From positions 1 to 13,300 of the forward strand of contig JALTLP010000242.1 in NCBI GenBank assembly GCA_027001895.1: 13,300 nucleotides of DNA, in the 5' to 3' direction. The first letter of the stretch is position 1, and every line of letters starts with the position of its first letter. Shown here in pieces: positions 1 to 6,687 of this stretch. This stretch comes from Chromatiales bacterium (GTDB lineage Bacteria > Pseudomonadota > Gammaproteobacteria > UBA6429 > Thiohalophilaceae). The notes below the pieces were generated by a model. It was not told the DNA's origin. It was given only the letters and a program-made list of their open reading frames with translations, and searched no databases. The translations under genes were made by a program, and so were the position numbers.

Positions 1-1540
1 ACTAGCTCTGGAACAGGGCGATATCAGTCAACAGGCATTTGAGCAAACACAGGCCGAAATTGAAAAGTCTTTGCTACAGGATGTGCATGATGGTGAGTTA
101 AAGGTAACAATAACCCCAAAAACAGAGCGCAATGCTTTTGTTATTATTACAGCCATTCCTTTAATGGCACTTGCCCTGTACTGGCTATGGGGTTCGCCTG
201 ACAGTATTAACCTTGCCGGTGAAGCACAACAGCAAGCCGCCAGTAACCCGCATAATAGTGGTAATGATTTGGCACCGTCAGCCGATCCGAAGAAGCACGT
301 TGGTTCTGTTGATGAAATGGCGGCCTTGTTAGAAAAGAAATTACTTGAAAAACCAGATAACCCGAACGGCTGGTATACGCTTGGCCGGACATACATGTCA
401 TTAAAACAGTATGACAAGGCTGTGGTTGCGTTTAAGCGTTTGCGCCAACTGGTGGGTGATGATGTTACTGTGCTTGTTACACTGGCCGATGCACTGACAA
501 TGGCCAGTGGTGGTCAGATAATTGGCGAGCCCTTTGAGTTAATTAAAAAAGCACTTGCCTTAAAGCCAGACGATCCGACTGCCTTATGGCTGGGTGGTCT
601 GGGCTACGAAGAAACGGGCGATGCTAAAACAGCCGTTAAGCTCTGGAAAAAATTATTACCGCTTATCGCTAGCGAACCTCGCTCTGTCCATCAGGTGCAG
701 TCGCTTATTGCGGCTGCTGAGAAAAAAATGGGTATAGAACCGACGGTTGTCGTTGGCGAACCAGTCAAAGGGGCACCACAACAGGCTGTATCCAATGCCA
801 GTATCCAGGTAACGGTTAAACTGGATGATGCTTATAAAAATAAAGTCTCAGCCAGTGACTTTGTACTGGTCTATGCCCGTGCAGCCAATGGCCCACGCAT
901 GCCGTTGGCTATTGTGCGCAAGCAGGTAAAAGATTTGCCAATGACCTTTACTCTGGATGACAGCATGGCCATGCAACCGAGCATGAAATTGTCCAATTTT
1001 GAAAAAGTGAATATCATTGCCAGGATTTCAAAGCTGGGTCAGGCCATGCCGCAAAGTGGTGACGTACAGGGTCAGTTTGGCCCGGTTACGGTGAAAGATG
1101 CAAAGCCGGTTACGGTTGTGATAGATCGACTTGTTTCATTATCCGCTCAAAAGCCAGTGGTACAGCCAAAGAATCCGATCAGTGCAACATCCGCAGCCAG
1201 CATCAAAGTAAAGGTTCAGCTTGATGATGCTTTAATTAGCAAGGTTTCGCCTGATGATTATGTGCTGGTTTATGCCCGTGCAGCCAATGGTCCACGCATG
1301 CCGCTGGCCATTGTGCGTAAGCAGGTACGTGATTTGCCAATGACCTTAACCCTTGATGACAGCATGGCGATGCGGCCTTCAATGAAACTCTCCAGTTTTG
1401 ATAAAGTGGATATCCTTGCCAGAGTGACCAAATCGGGTCAGGCCATGCCACAAAGTGGTGACAAACAGGGGCAGTTTGGCCCGGTCGTCGTAAAGGATGC
1501 CAAACCAGTAACCGTCGTTATAAACAAGGTTTTACCGTAG
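1..1540 (+). CDS. ccmI: CcmI, cytochrome c maturation apocytochrome chaperone (5' truncated by window edge)
   Basis: The frame is open from base 2 to the TAG at 1538-1540, so the true start lies outside the window and the TTG at 71 is not a start. CcmI (CycH) holds apocytochrome c for the CcmF/CcmH heme ligation complex at the periplasmic face of the inner membrane. The visible part begins with the cytoplasmic loop between the two N-terminal membrane helices (EQGDISQQAFEQ, the usual 'EL..GxIs.eeyeq' style). The second transmembrane helix follows at about 131-193, then a periplasmic TPR region at about 340-740 (NGWYTLGRTYMSLKQYDKAV and following). Two copies of the CcmI C-terminal domain come last, each with the family signature VYARAANGPRMPLAIVRKQV and LDDSMAM.PSMKLS. 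One copy is normal; two is odd (see finding). No strong terminator follows. CcmI is probably the last gene of a ccm operon to the left. Confidence 0.93.
   Translation, partial: LALEQGDISQQAFEQTQAEIEKSLLQDVHDGELKVTITPKTERNAFVIITAIPLMALALYWLWGSPDSINLAGEAQQQAASNPHNSGNDLAPSADPKKHVGSVDEMAALLEKKLLEKPDNPNGWYTLGRTYMSLKQYDKAVVAFKRLRQLVGDDVTVLVTLADALTMASGGQIIGEPFELIKKALALKPDDPTALWLGGLGYEETGDAKTAVKLWKKLLPLIASEPRSVHQVQSLIAAAEKKMGIEPTVVVGEPVKGAPQQAVSNASIQVTVKLDDAYKNKVSASDFVLVYARAANGPRMPLAIVRKQVKDLPMTFTLDDSMAMQPSMKLSNFEKVNIIARISKLGQAMPQSGDVQGQFGPVTVKDAKPVTVVIDRLVSLSAQKPVVQPKNPISATSAASIKVKVQLDDALISKVSPDDYVLVYARAANGPRMPLAIVRKQVRDLPMTLTLDDSMAMRPSMKLSSFDKVDILARVTKSGQAMPQSGDKQGQFGPVVVKDAKPVTVVINKVLP
797..1537 (+). 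repeat. Tandem duplication of CcmI C-terminal domain
   Basis: Two in-frame copies start at 797 (ASIQVTVKLDD) and 1196 (ASIKVKVQLDD), a period of 399 bp or 133 codons. Aligned by hand over 113 residues they differ at about 25 positions, roughly 78 percent identity, and the DNA is also closely similar, for example through the RAANGPRMPLAIVRK part. The linker between copies (SLSAQKPVVQPKNPISATSA) is Pro/Gln/Ser-rich, like a flexible spacer. Confidence 0.95.
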
Positions 1541-1706
1541 TTTATTGGTTTTAGTGGTTGTTAGAGCTGTTTCTGTCATCAGCCGGAAAAAAACACTCAT
1601 ACTTAATCCAGCTCAATGTTTTAAGCGCTAAAGCCGCTACAATTGCCAGTCTATATTGATGGTTTGTCGGTAAAAAAATGTTCTAAAAAAAGTGCGCTAA
1701 CTTTGC

Positions 1707-1735
1707 TTGACATGAAGCGCCAACTAGACTATTTT
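1707..1735 (+). promoter_or_regulatory. Sigma-70 promoter for rubrerythrin
   Basis: A perfect -35 box TTGACA at 1707-1712 and a -10 box TATTTT at 1730-1735 are separated by exactly 17 bp. This predicts a start near 1742 and a leader of about 130 nt before the rubrerythrin ATG at 1872. It is the best promoter match in the window. Confidence 0.72.
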
Positions 1736-1743
1736 TTCATATC

Positions 1744-1772
1744 AATTTAGACTGATTCTAAATCGAATTTAG
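1744..1772 (+). promoter_or_regulatory. Overlapping Fur/PerR-like 7-1-7 dyads at the rubrerythrin start site
   Basis: TTAGACTGATTCTAA at 1747-1761 is a 7-1-7 dyad (TTTAGA-N5-TCTAAA is a perfect 6-bp inverted repeat). It matches the published PerR consensus TTATAATnATTATAA at 11 or 12 of 14 positions by eye. A second dyad, CTAAATCGAATTTAG at 1758-1772, overlaps it with centres 11 bp apart. AATTTAG occurs as direct repeats at 1744 and 1766. The position, just downstream of the -10 box, suits a repressor. Rubrerythrin is a classic PerR target in other bacteria; the assignment here is inference. Confidence 0.5.
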
Positions 1773-1838
1773 CAGGTTTTTTTACCTGCATATTTAACCA
1801 TTTTAGTTGTACAAATAGCTGATTTTCAGCTGTTTTTT
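1772..1838 (+). promoter_or_regulatory. Leader hairpins upstream of rubrerythrin, second one terminator-like
   Basis: Hairpin 1 has arms GCAGGT (1772-1777) and ACCTGC (1784-1789) with a loop of six T. Hairpin 2 has arms AGCTGA (1817-1822) and TCAGCT (1826-1831), can be extended by A-U and G-U pairs to about ten pairs, and is followed by TTTTTT at 1833-1838. Both lie between the promoter and the start codon, so the second could act as an attenuator. The short AT-rich stem makes strong termination uncertain. Confidence 0.4.
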
Positions 1839-1871
1839 ATCTATTCATTGATAACTATAAGAGGTGACACT

Positions 1872-2291
1872 ATGTCCTTAAAAGGAAGTAAAACAGAACA
1901 AAATTTAAAAGATGCATTTGCCGGTGAATCACAGGCAAACCGTCGTTACCTGTACTTTGCAGCAAAAGCAGACGTAGAAGGCTATAACGATGTTTCTACT
2001 GTGTTCCGTTCAACCGCAGAAGGCGAAACAGGCCATGCGCACGGCCATCTGGAATACCTGGAAGAAAGCGGTGATCCGGCAACCGGTCTGCCAATTGGCT
2101 CAACTGCGGATAACCTTAAAGCGGCCATTGCGGGTGAAACACACGAATATACCGATATGTACCCAGGTATGGCAAAAGCGGCTCGCGAAGAAAACTTCGA
2201 CGAGATTGCAGACTGGTTCGAAACGCTTGCTAAAGCGGAACGTTCACATGCTAACCGTTTCCAGAAAGCACTGGATAACCTCGACGGTTAA
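1872..2291 (+). CDS. Rubrerythrin, short form without rubredoxin domain
   Basis: This is a cytoplasmic diiron protein of the rubrerythrin (ferritin-like) family, expected to act in peroxide or oxidative stress defence. It has 139 residues. All seven expected diiron ligands can be placed: E19, E52 and H55 (ETGH), E89 and E92 (GETHEY), E123 and H126 (ERSH). It ends right after the four-helix bundle, with no C-terminal CxxC...CxxC rubredoxin domain, so it needs an outside electron donor. The ATG at 1872 is chosen because GAGGTG at 1861-1866 is a good ribosome site; a TTG at 1848 would add eight residues but lies before that site. It has its own promoter and a strong terminator. In many proteobacteria this short rubrerythrin sits beside the two genes that follow here, which suggests a shared redox function. 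Confidence 0.93.
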   Translation: MSLKGSKTEQNLKDAFAGESQANRRYLYFAAKADVEGYNDVSTVFRSTAEGETGHAHGHLEYLEESGDPATGLPIGSTADNLKAAIAGETHEYTDMYPGMAKAAREENFDEIADWFETLAKAERSHANRFQKALDNLDG

Positions 2292-2297
2292 TATAAC

Positions 2298-2335
2298 AAC
2301 CTTGCACAGTGCGCCTGATGCTGTGCAAGGTTTTT
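2298..2335 (+). terminator. Strong rho-independent terminator after rubrerythrin
   Basis: A perfect 12-bp stem, AACCTTGCACAG (2298-2309) with CTGTGCAAGGTT (2321-2332), has an 11-nt loop and runs into five T at 2331-2335. It starts 7 nt after the rubrerythrin stop, so most rubrerythrin transcripts should end here. Confidence 0.9.
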
Positions 2336-2346
2336 ACTCTGGCTTT

Positions 2347-2364
2347 TGTTTCAGTTCTGAAACA
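2347..2364 (+). promoter_or_regulatory. 18-bp palindrome upstream of the Fe-S protein gene, candidate operator
   Basis: TGTTTCAGTTCTGAAACA is a perfect 8-bp inverted repeat with a 2-bp centre. The tiny loop makes an RNA hairpin less natural than a DNA-binding site for a dimeric regulator. It lies between the rubrerythrin terminator and the next start codon, where the Fe-S/DUF3501 promoter must lie, though I see no convincing -35/-10 pair. The regulator is unknown. Confidence 0.4.
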
Positions 2365-2411
2365 GGAGATATTCAAACAAATTCATTTAACTGACTTTAA
2401 AGGGTATTACC

Positions 2412-3737
2412 ATGGCTCAACGCGAAGGTAGTTTAGAGGCACCGACACGTCATCCGCTAAACTGGAAAGACGCTTCATTTTATAACGAAGACGAACTCTT
2501 TACCGAACTGGAGCGTGTTTACGATATTTGTCATGGTTGCCGTCGCTGTGTCAGCTTATGTAATGCATTTCCGACTTTATTCGATTTGGTCGATGAATCA
2601 GATACCATGGAAGTCGATGGTGTTGCTAAACAGGACTACTGGAAAGTTGTTGACCACTGTTACCTTTGCGACCTGTGTTATCTGACAAAATGTCCATACG
2701 TGCCACCGCATGAATGGAATATTGATTTTCCTCATTTAATGTTACGCGCCAAGGCGGTTAAATTTAAACAGCAGGGCGCAACCAGCCGCGATAAAATGTT
2801 AGCGGCAACCGATACAGTCGGTAAACTGGCCGGCTTACCGGTGGTTGCGCAAACCGTAAACTTTGTTAACAAACTTAAGCCTGTGCGTAAAATGATGCAG
2901 TCAGGTTTAGGGATTCATGCCAATGCAGTATTGCCTGAATACCATAGCAGTAATTTTCGTTCAGCTTATAAGGGTTCTAAAGTTAGCCAGATCGATGCCG
3001 GTGAGAAGACAAGCGGTAAAGTGGCGCTGTTTGCTACCTGTTACTGCAATGTGAATGAGCCGGATATTAATAACGATCTAGTGAGTGTTTTTGAACATAA
3101 CGGAATACAAACAACCATTGCACAAAAAGAACAGTGCTGCGGTATGCCAAAACTTGAACTGGGTGATCTGAACGCTGTTGAAAAAGCCATGCAGGTTAAT
3201 ATACCGGTATTAGCAAAACTGGTTGATGATGGCTATGACCTGGTAGCCGCAGTGCCTTCCTGTGTTTTGATGTTTAAACAGGAGCTGCCATTAATGTTCC
3301 CGGATAACAAAGATGTACAAAAAGTCCAGCAGGCCTTTTATGATCCGTTTGAATATTTAATGCTGCGTCATAAAGAAAACAAACTGAATACAGAATTTAA
3401 AAAACCACTGGGTAAAATTGCCTATCAGGTTGCCTGTCATTTACGTGTACAGAAAATTGGCTTAAAAACCCGGGATATATTGCAACTGGTGCCGGATACC
3501 GAAGTCATGCCTATCGAACGTTGTTCCGGTCATGATGGTACCTATGCGGTTAAAGTTGAGTTCCATGATATATCAATGAAAATTGCCCGTCCGGTGGTTA
3601 ACAAGGTTAAGCAGTTTAATGCAGACTATTATTCCAGTGACTGTCCGATGGCAGGGCATCAAATAGAAAATGGCTTGCAGGACAGTTCTGCACCGACCCA
3701 CCCGATAAAATTATTACGCAAGGCCTATGGTCTTTAA
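2412..3737 (+). CDS. Heterodisulfide-reductase/GlpC-like Fe-S protein with two 4Fe-4S motifs and CCG domains
   Basis: This soluble 441-residue protein has no signal peptide or membrane helix. Near the N-terminus are two cysteine clusters: C40/C43/C46/C50 (CHGCRRCVSLC) and C83/C86/C89/C94 (CYLCDLCYLTKCP), the pattern of paired 4Fe-4S clusters in GlpC, LutA/GlcF and HdrC-type proteins. Two CCG-type (cysteine-rich) regions follow: the first around C210-C212, C242-C243 (EQCCGMPK) and C284, the second around C342, C371 and C411. The second copy reads ERCSGHDG rather than the canonical CCG, a possible difference in cofactor binding. A weak ribosome site AAAGGG lies just upstream of the ATG at 2412. 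A role in electron transfer is clear; the substrate is not known. DUF3501 follows after 21 bp, surely in the same transcript. It is often labelled GlpC, but no GlpA or GlpB is present, so I give no symbol. Confidence 0.88.
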   Translation: MAQREGSLEAPTRHPLNWKDASFYNEDELFTELERVYDICHGCRRCVSLCNAFPTLFDLVDESDTMEVDGVAKQDYWKVVDHCYLCDLCYLTKCPYVPPHEWNIDFPHLMLRAKAVKFKQQGATSRDKMLAATDTVGKLAGLPVVAQTVNFVNKLKPVRKMMQSGLGIHANAVLPEYHSSNFRSAYKGSKVSQIDAGEKTSGKVALFATCYCNVNEPDINNDLVSVFEHNGIQTTIAQKEQCCGMPKLELGDLNAVEKAMQVNIPVLAKLVDDGYDLVAAVPSCVLMFKQELPLMFPDNKDVQKVQQAFYDPFEYLMLRHKENKLNTEFKKPLGKIAYQVACHLRVQKIGLKTRDILQLVPDTEVMPIERCSGHDGTYAVKVEFHDISMKIARPVVNKVKQFNADYYSSDCPMAGHQIENGLQDSSAPTHPIKLLRKAYGL

Positions 3738-3758
3738 GTGTAGCGAGAGAGTTTAACA

Positions 3759-4343
3759 ATGAAAAAACTGAGCCGTGAAGATTTAATGTCCCTGGAAGAA
3801 TATGCCGAAAAGCGTAAAGCTTTTCGTGCCAATGTGATTGACCACAAGAAAAACCGTCAGGTTGCACTGGGTGAACATGCGACTTTATATTTTGAAGACC
3901 GCCTGACATTACAATACCAGATACAGGAAATGTTACGTATCGAGAAAATTTTTGAAGCGGCAGGTATTAATGAAGAACTCGATGCCTATAACCCGTTAAT
4001 ACCGGATGGCTCAAACTTAAAAGCCACCTTTATGATTGAATATGCTGACGTTGAGGAACGGCAGAAAGTTTTGTCTACCTTAGGTGGTGTTGAAGACAAA
4101 GTCTGGATACAGGTTGATGGCTTTGACAAAGTGTATGCCATTGCCGATGAAGATATGGAACGTAACCGCGATGAAAAAACATCAGCCGTTCATTTTATGC
4201 GTTTTGAATTTAGCGACGAAATGATAGCAGCGGCTAAATCTGGGAAAGATTTTTCAATGGGTATTGACTATGAAGGTTTTGAACAATGCGTTTCACCGGT
4301 TGATAAAAAAACTCAGCAATCGTTAATTAAAGACTTTGATTAA
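3759..4343 (+). CDS. DUF3501 family protein
   Basis: This 194-residue protein is recognised as DUF3501 from its start (KLSREDLMSLEEYAEKRKAF), the central DRLTLQYQIQEMLRIEKIF segment and its place directly after the CCG Fe-S protein. It is soluble and rich in charged residues, with no signal peptide. It has one cysteine near the C-terminus (FEQCVSPV), so it is not an Fe-S protein itself. An AGAGAG stretch about 8 nt before the ATG serves as ribosome site. The function is unknown in the family; constant association with the Fe-S protein and rubrerythrin suggests a partner or regulator of that redox unit. Confidence 0.85.
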   Translation: MKKLSREDLMSLEEYAEKRKAFRANVIDHKKNRQVALGEHATLYFEDRLTLQYQIQEMLRIEKIFEAAGINEELDAYNPLIPDGSNLKATFMIEYADVEERQKVLSTLGGVEDKVWIQVDGFDKVYAIADEDMERNRDEKTSAVHFMRFEFSDEMIAAAKSGKDFSMGIDYEGFEQCVSPVDKKTQQSLIKDFD

Positions 4344-4353
4344 TGATCAAAGT
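4333..4353 (+). terminator. Possible weak terminator hairpin over the DUF3501 stop codon
   Basis: ACTTTGAT (4333-4340) and ATCAAAGT (4346-4353) form an 8-bp perfect stem with a 5-nt loop that includes the stop codon. It is AT-rich and followed only by an interrupted T tract (TAAGTTCTTCT), so termination efficiency is doubtful. Confidence 0.3.
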
Positions 4354-4456
4354 TAAGTTCTTCTAGCGGTTAAATACAGAATTTTCTTAGTGATGGCATG
4401 GTTTTAAGCTACTATTAGATAAGTCATTGTCCTTATTTATCGGGAGCAGAAGAACA

Positions 4457-4933
4457 GTGTTTTACAAGTTAGCCACTATTTTTAGTATTTTGCTTTTTGC
4501 AAACAGCCTGGCTTTGCATGCACAAATATACAAATGGGTAGATAAAGACGGTACGGTTCATTTTACCGACACCCCCCCTGAGAATACAAAAACAAAGAAA
4601 GTCACGGTAAAGATAAACACCTACCAGTCAGTAAAAATTATCAGGCCAAATGATACCGGCTCTGACAAGAAGGTTGCAACGCTAAAAAAACCGGATCCAG
4701 CTGATAAAAATGTATTAATGTACAGTGCCGAGTGGTGTGGGGTTTGCAGAAGAGCAAAAAAATATTTTTCGGAGAATAATATACGCTATAAGGACATTGA
4801 TATTGATAAGAATAAACAGGGTCGGATTGCCTATAACAAATTGAATGCGCGAGGTGTGCCGGTTATTTTTGTTGATGATATTCGTTTAAACGGCTTCTCG
4901 CAAAAACATTTTGAACAAGTGTATTACCGTTAA
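4457..4933 (+). CDS. Exported DUF4124-glutaredoxin domain protein
   Basis: From the GTG at 4457 the product has 158 residues. I prefer this start to the in-frame TTG at 4427 because GGGAG at 4442-4446 lies 10 nt before it and the result is a compact Sec signal peptide (FYKLATIFSILLFANSLALHA), cleaved near residue 22. Next comes a DUF4124 domain (IYKWVDKDGTVHFTDTPP, residues about 24-41), a charged linker, then a glutaredoxin/thioredoxin-like domain from residue 85. That domain has redox motif C94-G-V-C97, a GVPVIF segment with the cis-proline at P135, and the GF turn near residue 146. It is expected in the periplasm as a thiol-disulfide oxidoreductase or glutaredoxin-like reductase; the substrate is unknown. 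Its TAA overlaps the stop of the convergent gene by 4 bp, so no intergenic terminator separates the two. Confidence 0.85.
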   Translation: MFYKLATIFSILLFANSLALHAQIYKWVDKDGTVHFTDTPPENTKTKKVTVKINTYQSVKIIRPNDTGSDKKVATLKKPDPADKNVLMYSAEWCGVCRRAKKYFSENNIRYKDIDIDKNKQGRIAYNKLNARGVPVIFVDDIRLNGFSQKHFEQVYYR

Positions 4934-6216
4934 TCCCTGATAATATGCACATCACGTTGAGGATAGGGGATAGTAATATTTTTATCTTTAAAACCTTTCC
5001 AGATGGCCAGGTTTATATCTGATTTAACACTGCCTACTCCCTGTTCAGGATCATCCAGCCACAGCCGTAGTTCAAGTTCTATTCCGCTATCTGCAAATTG
5101 TGTCAGACGTACCTGCGGTTTAGGTGTGGATAACACTCGTGAACTTACCGCACAGGCATCCAGCATTACCTTCATGGCCATTTCAACATCATCCTCATAG
5201 CTAATCTGAACAGGTACTTTGATTCGCACGTGTTTGTCGCTATAACTCCAGTTGGTGACTTCAGATGTAATAATATTTTCATTTGGTATCAATGTTTCAA
5301 CACCGTCCCGATCTTTAACAACAATATAACGTGCATGCAGGGCAACGACCCAGCCAAACCGATTGCCGATGCTGATAACATCGCCGGGTTTAATTGAACG
5401 GTCAAACAGTAAAATAAAACCACTGATAAAATTACTGGCTATACGTTGCAGGCCAAAGCCCAGGCCAACACCGATAGCACCGCCAAAAACGGTCAGCGTT
5501 GTAAGATCAATACCGACACTGTTAAGTGCAATAACGATTGCAATGCTGTAGAGAAAAAATTTGGCAAACTTGGTTAAACCCACCTGCATACTTGAACTGA
5601 TTACATGCGAGTTTTTAGCCTGTTGTTCAATCAGGTTGGCAAGCCAGCGTGCAACAACAAAATAAATACCGGCGATAACAATAAATTGCAGTACAGATAA
5701 AATCGACAGCCTGTTATCACCCAATGTAACAGCAGCACTATCCAGTGATTTCAGAATGTCAGGTAACCAGCCAAGCAGATGCAGAGCAACCAGACACCAT
5801 ATTGTTGTGCTAATAAAGCCTTCCCATGTTTTAAGTGCCGGTGTTTTACTGAATGTTCGTCTCAGGCTGTAAACAGATATTCGAACCGCTGCCAGAGATA
5901 ACAGCAGTGGTATGAGTATATTCAGGATAGGTGTAGTAATGTTGTAAACATGTAAGATACTTACACCAATATAAATAATTACAAGGGTCAATAGTGGAAA
6001 TATAAGATAACCTGAACCGCGTAAAATAAAGCGTGATACCCCCTTTTGTTCCGTAGTGCCTAAACGCGCAACAAGAAACTGTTTCCATTTTCTGTTCAGA
6101 ATAAATGCCAGTAACAAAGCAACTGCAAGTATAGCGAGCTGCCATAAACTGTCTGCAACAAGCAGGCTTTGTAATTTAGCCGTTATAATTTGAAGCCATT
6201 GATTAACTGAGTTCAT
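4930..6216 (-). CDS. MscS-family mechanosensitive ion channel
   Basis: This is a 428-residue inner membrane protein that releases small solutes on hypo-osmotic shock. About six hydrophobic helices (residues near 24-42, 68-90, 95-115, 133-153, 172-192, 214-236) precede the Gly/Ala-rich pore helix at about 243-270 (VFGGAIGVGLGFGLQRIASN), which is the family signature. A beta domain follows (RSIKPGDVISIG, then DGVETLIPNENIITSEVTNWS) and a C-terminal alpha-beta domain. It is longer than E. coli MscS (286 residues) and resembles the medium-size paralogs with extra N-terminal helices, so I avoid naming it mscS. No strong ribosome site is seen before the ATG at 6214-6216. It is a single gene, convergent with the upstream neighbour. 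Confidence 0.92.
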   Translation of the reverse strand: MNSVNQWLQIITAKLQSLLVADSLWQLAILAVALLLAFILNRKWKQFLVARLGTTEQKGVSRFILRGSGYLIFPLLTLVIIYIGVSILHVYNITTPILNILIPLLLSLAAVRISVYSLRRTFSKTPALKTWEGFISTTIWCLVALHLLGWLPDILKSLDSAAVTLGDNRLSILSVLQFIVIAGIYFVVARWLANLIEQQAKNSHVISSSMQVGLTKFAKFFLYSIAIVIALNSVGIDLTTLTVFGGAIGVGLGFGLQRIASNFISGFILLFDRSIKPGDVISIGNRFGWVVALHARYIVVKDRDGVETLIPNENIITSEVTNWSYSDKHVRIKVPVQISYEDDVEMAMKVMLDACAVSSRVLSTPKPQVRLTQFADSGIELELRLWLDDPEQGVGSVKSDINLAIWKGFKDKNITIPYPQRDVHIIRD

Positions 6217-6248
6217 TTGTTGTTCTGCGTCATAAAATTGAAAATTAT

Positions 6249-6280
6249 TTTATAGTGTAACAGTTTAGAGTATTTCTAAT
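6249..6280 (-). promoter_or_regulatory. Possible MscS promoter region with a second TTAGA-N5-TCTAA dyad
   Basis: On the minus strand TATAAA (plus-strand 6249-6254) is a reasonable -10 box, but no good -35 box is found. Just upstream of it, TTAGAGTATTTCTAA at 6265-6279 repeats the TTAGA-N5-TCTAA architecture found at the rubrerythrin start site. The match to a PerR consensus is weaker here, about 10 of 14. Confidence 0.3.
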
Positions 6281-6339
6281 TTAATAATTTGCTGTTTTTT
6301 TAACCAGTATAAGCTTTGCTCCTGGTTACTAAATCATCA

Positions 6340-6362
6340 ATTTGTTTATAATTTAAACAAAT
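6340..6362. promoter_or_regulatory. 23-bp palindrome, candidate operator
   Basis: Arms ATTTGTTTA (6340-6348) and TAAACAAAT (6354-6362) are perfect inverted repeats around a 5-bp centre TAATT. No T tract follows on either strand, which argues against a terminator. Placed between divergent genes, it may be a regulator site; the regulator is unknown. It does not fit the FNR (TTGAT-N4-ATCAA) or CRP consensus. Confidence 0.35.
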
Positions 6363-6456
6363 GTTTTTGCGAATCTGGAGGCAGTCTAATAATTTTGTAC
6401 ATTAAATAAACATACTGCTGCATTATGCACTTAAATATAAGAGTTAAAGTATATTC

Positions 6457-6546
6457 TTGACTTGGAATTAAGCAAGTGATTAGATCGCACTACACACTAT
6501 GAGATTAAGAAGTACCAAAAGGATATGGGCTTTATAGGGATATAAT
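6457..6546 (+). promoter_or_regulatory. Candidate promoter elements of the cytochrome operon
   Basis: TTGACT at 6457-6462 followed after 17 bp by TTAGAT at 6480-6485 is one weak sigma-70 candidate. A perfect TATAAT at 6541-6546 has no matching -35 box (AAAGGA at the 17-bp spacing), which would fit an activator-dependent promoter. Either would leave a leader of about 135-195 nt. Confidence 0.3.
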
Positions 6547-6687
6547 TTAGTTACAACTGCAAGTGCGTAGTCGTAGTACATAAAGTGTTTTGCAGATTTT
6601 GTAATTCAAATCTTTCATTAAGCTCATTTCAGATAAAAAGTTACTGTAATTTTTTTTACAATCACAATTATTTTCAAGGAGAAAATA

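Larger units (their letters stand above)
1541..1871. other. Intergenic region between ccmI and rubrerythrin
   Basis: No credible gene is seen here. The left half (1541-1690) holds nothing I can name and no clear terminator for ccmI. The right half holds the promoter, operator-like dyads and leader hairpins listed separately. GCGCT at 1694-1698 and AGCGC at 1716-1720 also form a 5-bp inverted repeat flanking the -35 box, which is too short to call on its own. Confidence 0.6.
6217..6687. other. Divergent intergenic region between the MscS gene and the cytochrome operon
   Basis: This 471-bp AT-rich region has no credible gene. It should hold promoters for both flanking genes. Visible elements are a PerR-like dyad near the MscS end, a 7-bp inverted repeat TAACCAG (6301-6307) / CTGGTTA (6322-6328), a 23-bp palindrome at 6340-6362, a TTGACT box at 6457-6462, a TATAAT box at 6541-6546, and a 6-bp inverted repeat AGATTT (6594-6599) / AAATCT (6608-6613). 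The long leader suggests regulated expression of the cytochrome operon. Confidence 0.6.

Noticed and set aside
28..417. Open frame on the minus strand opposite ccmI
   Set aside because: Lies fully inside the clear CcmI reading frame, has no domain or ribosome site, and is a shadow.
1990..2394. 134-codon plus-strand frame overlapping rubrerythrin
   Set aside because: Out of frame with a well-conserved rubrerythrin and runs through its terminator; its composition is not protein-like.
2412..3737. Naming the Fe-S protein glpC
   Set aside because: The architecture is similar, but no glpA/glpB neighbours exist and its company (rubrerythrin, DUF3501) marks a different group.
6301..6328. TAACCAG/CTGGTTA inverted repeat next to a T tract, considered as a terminator
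   Set aside because: The T tract precedes the stem on the plus strand and becomes an A tract on the minus strand, so it does not fit a terminator in either direction.
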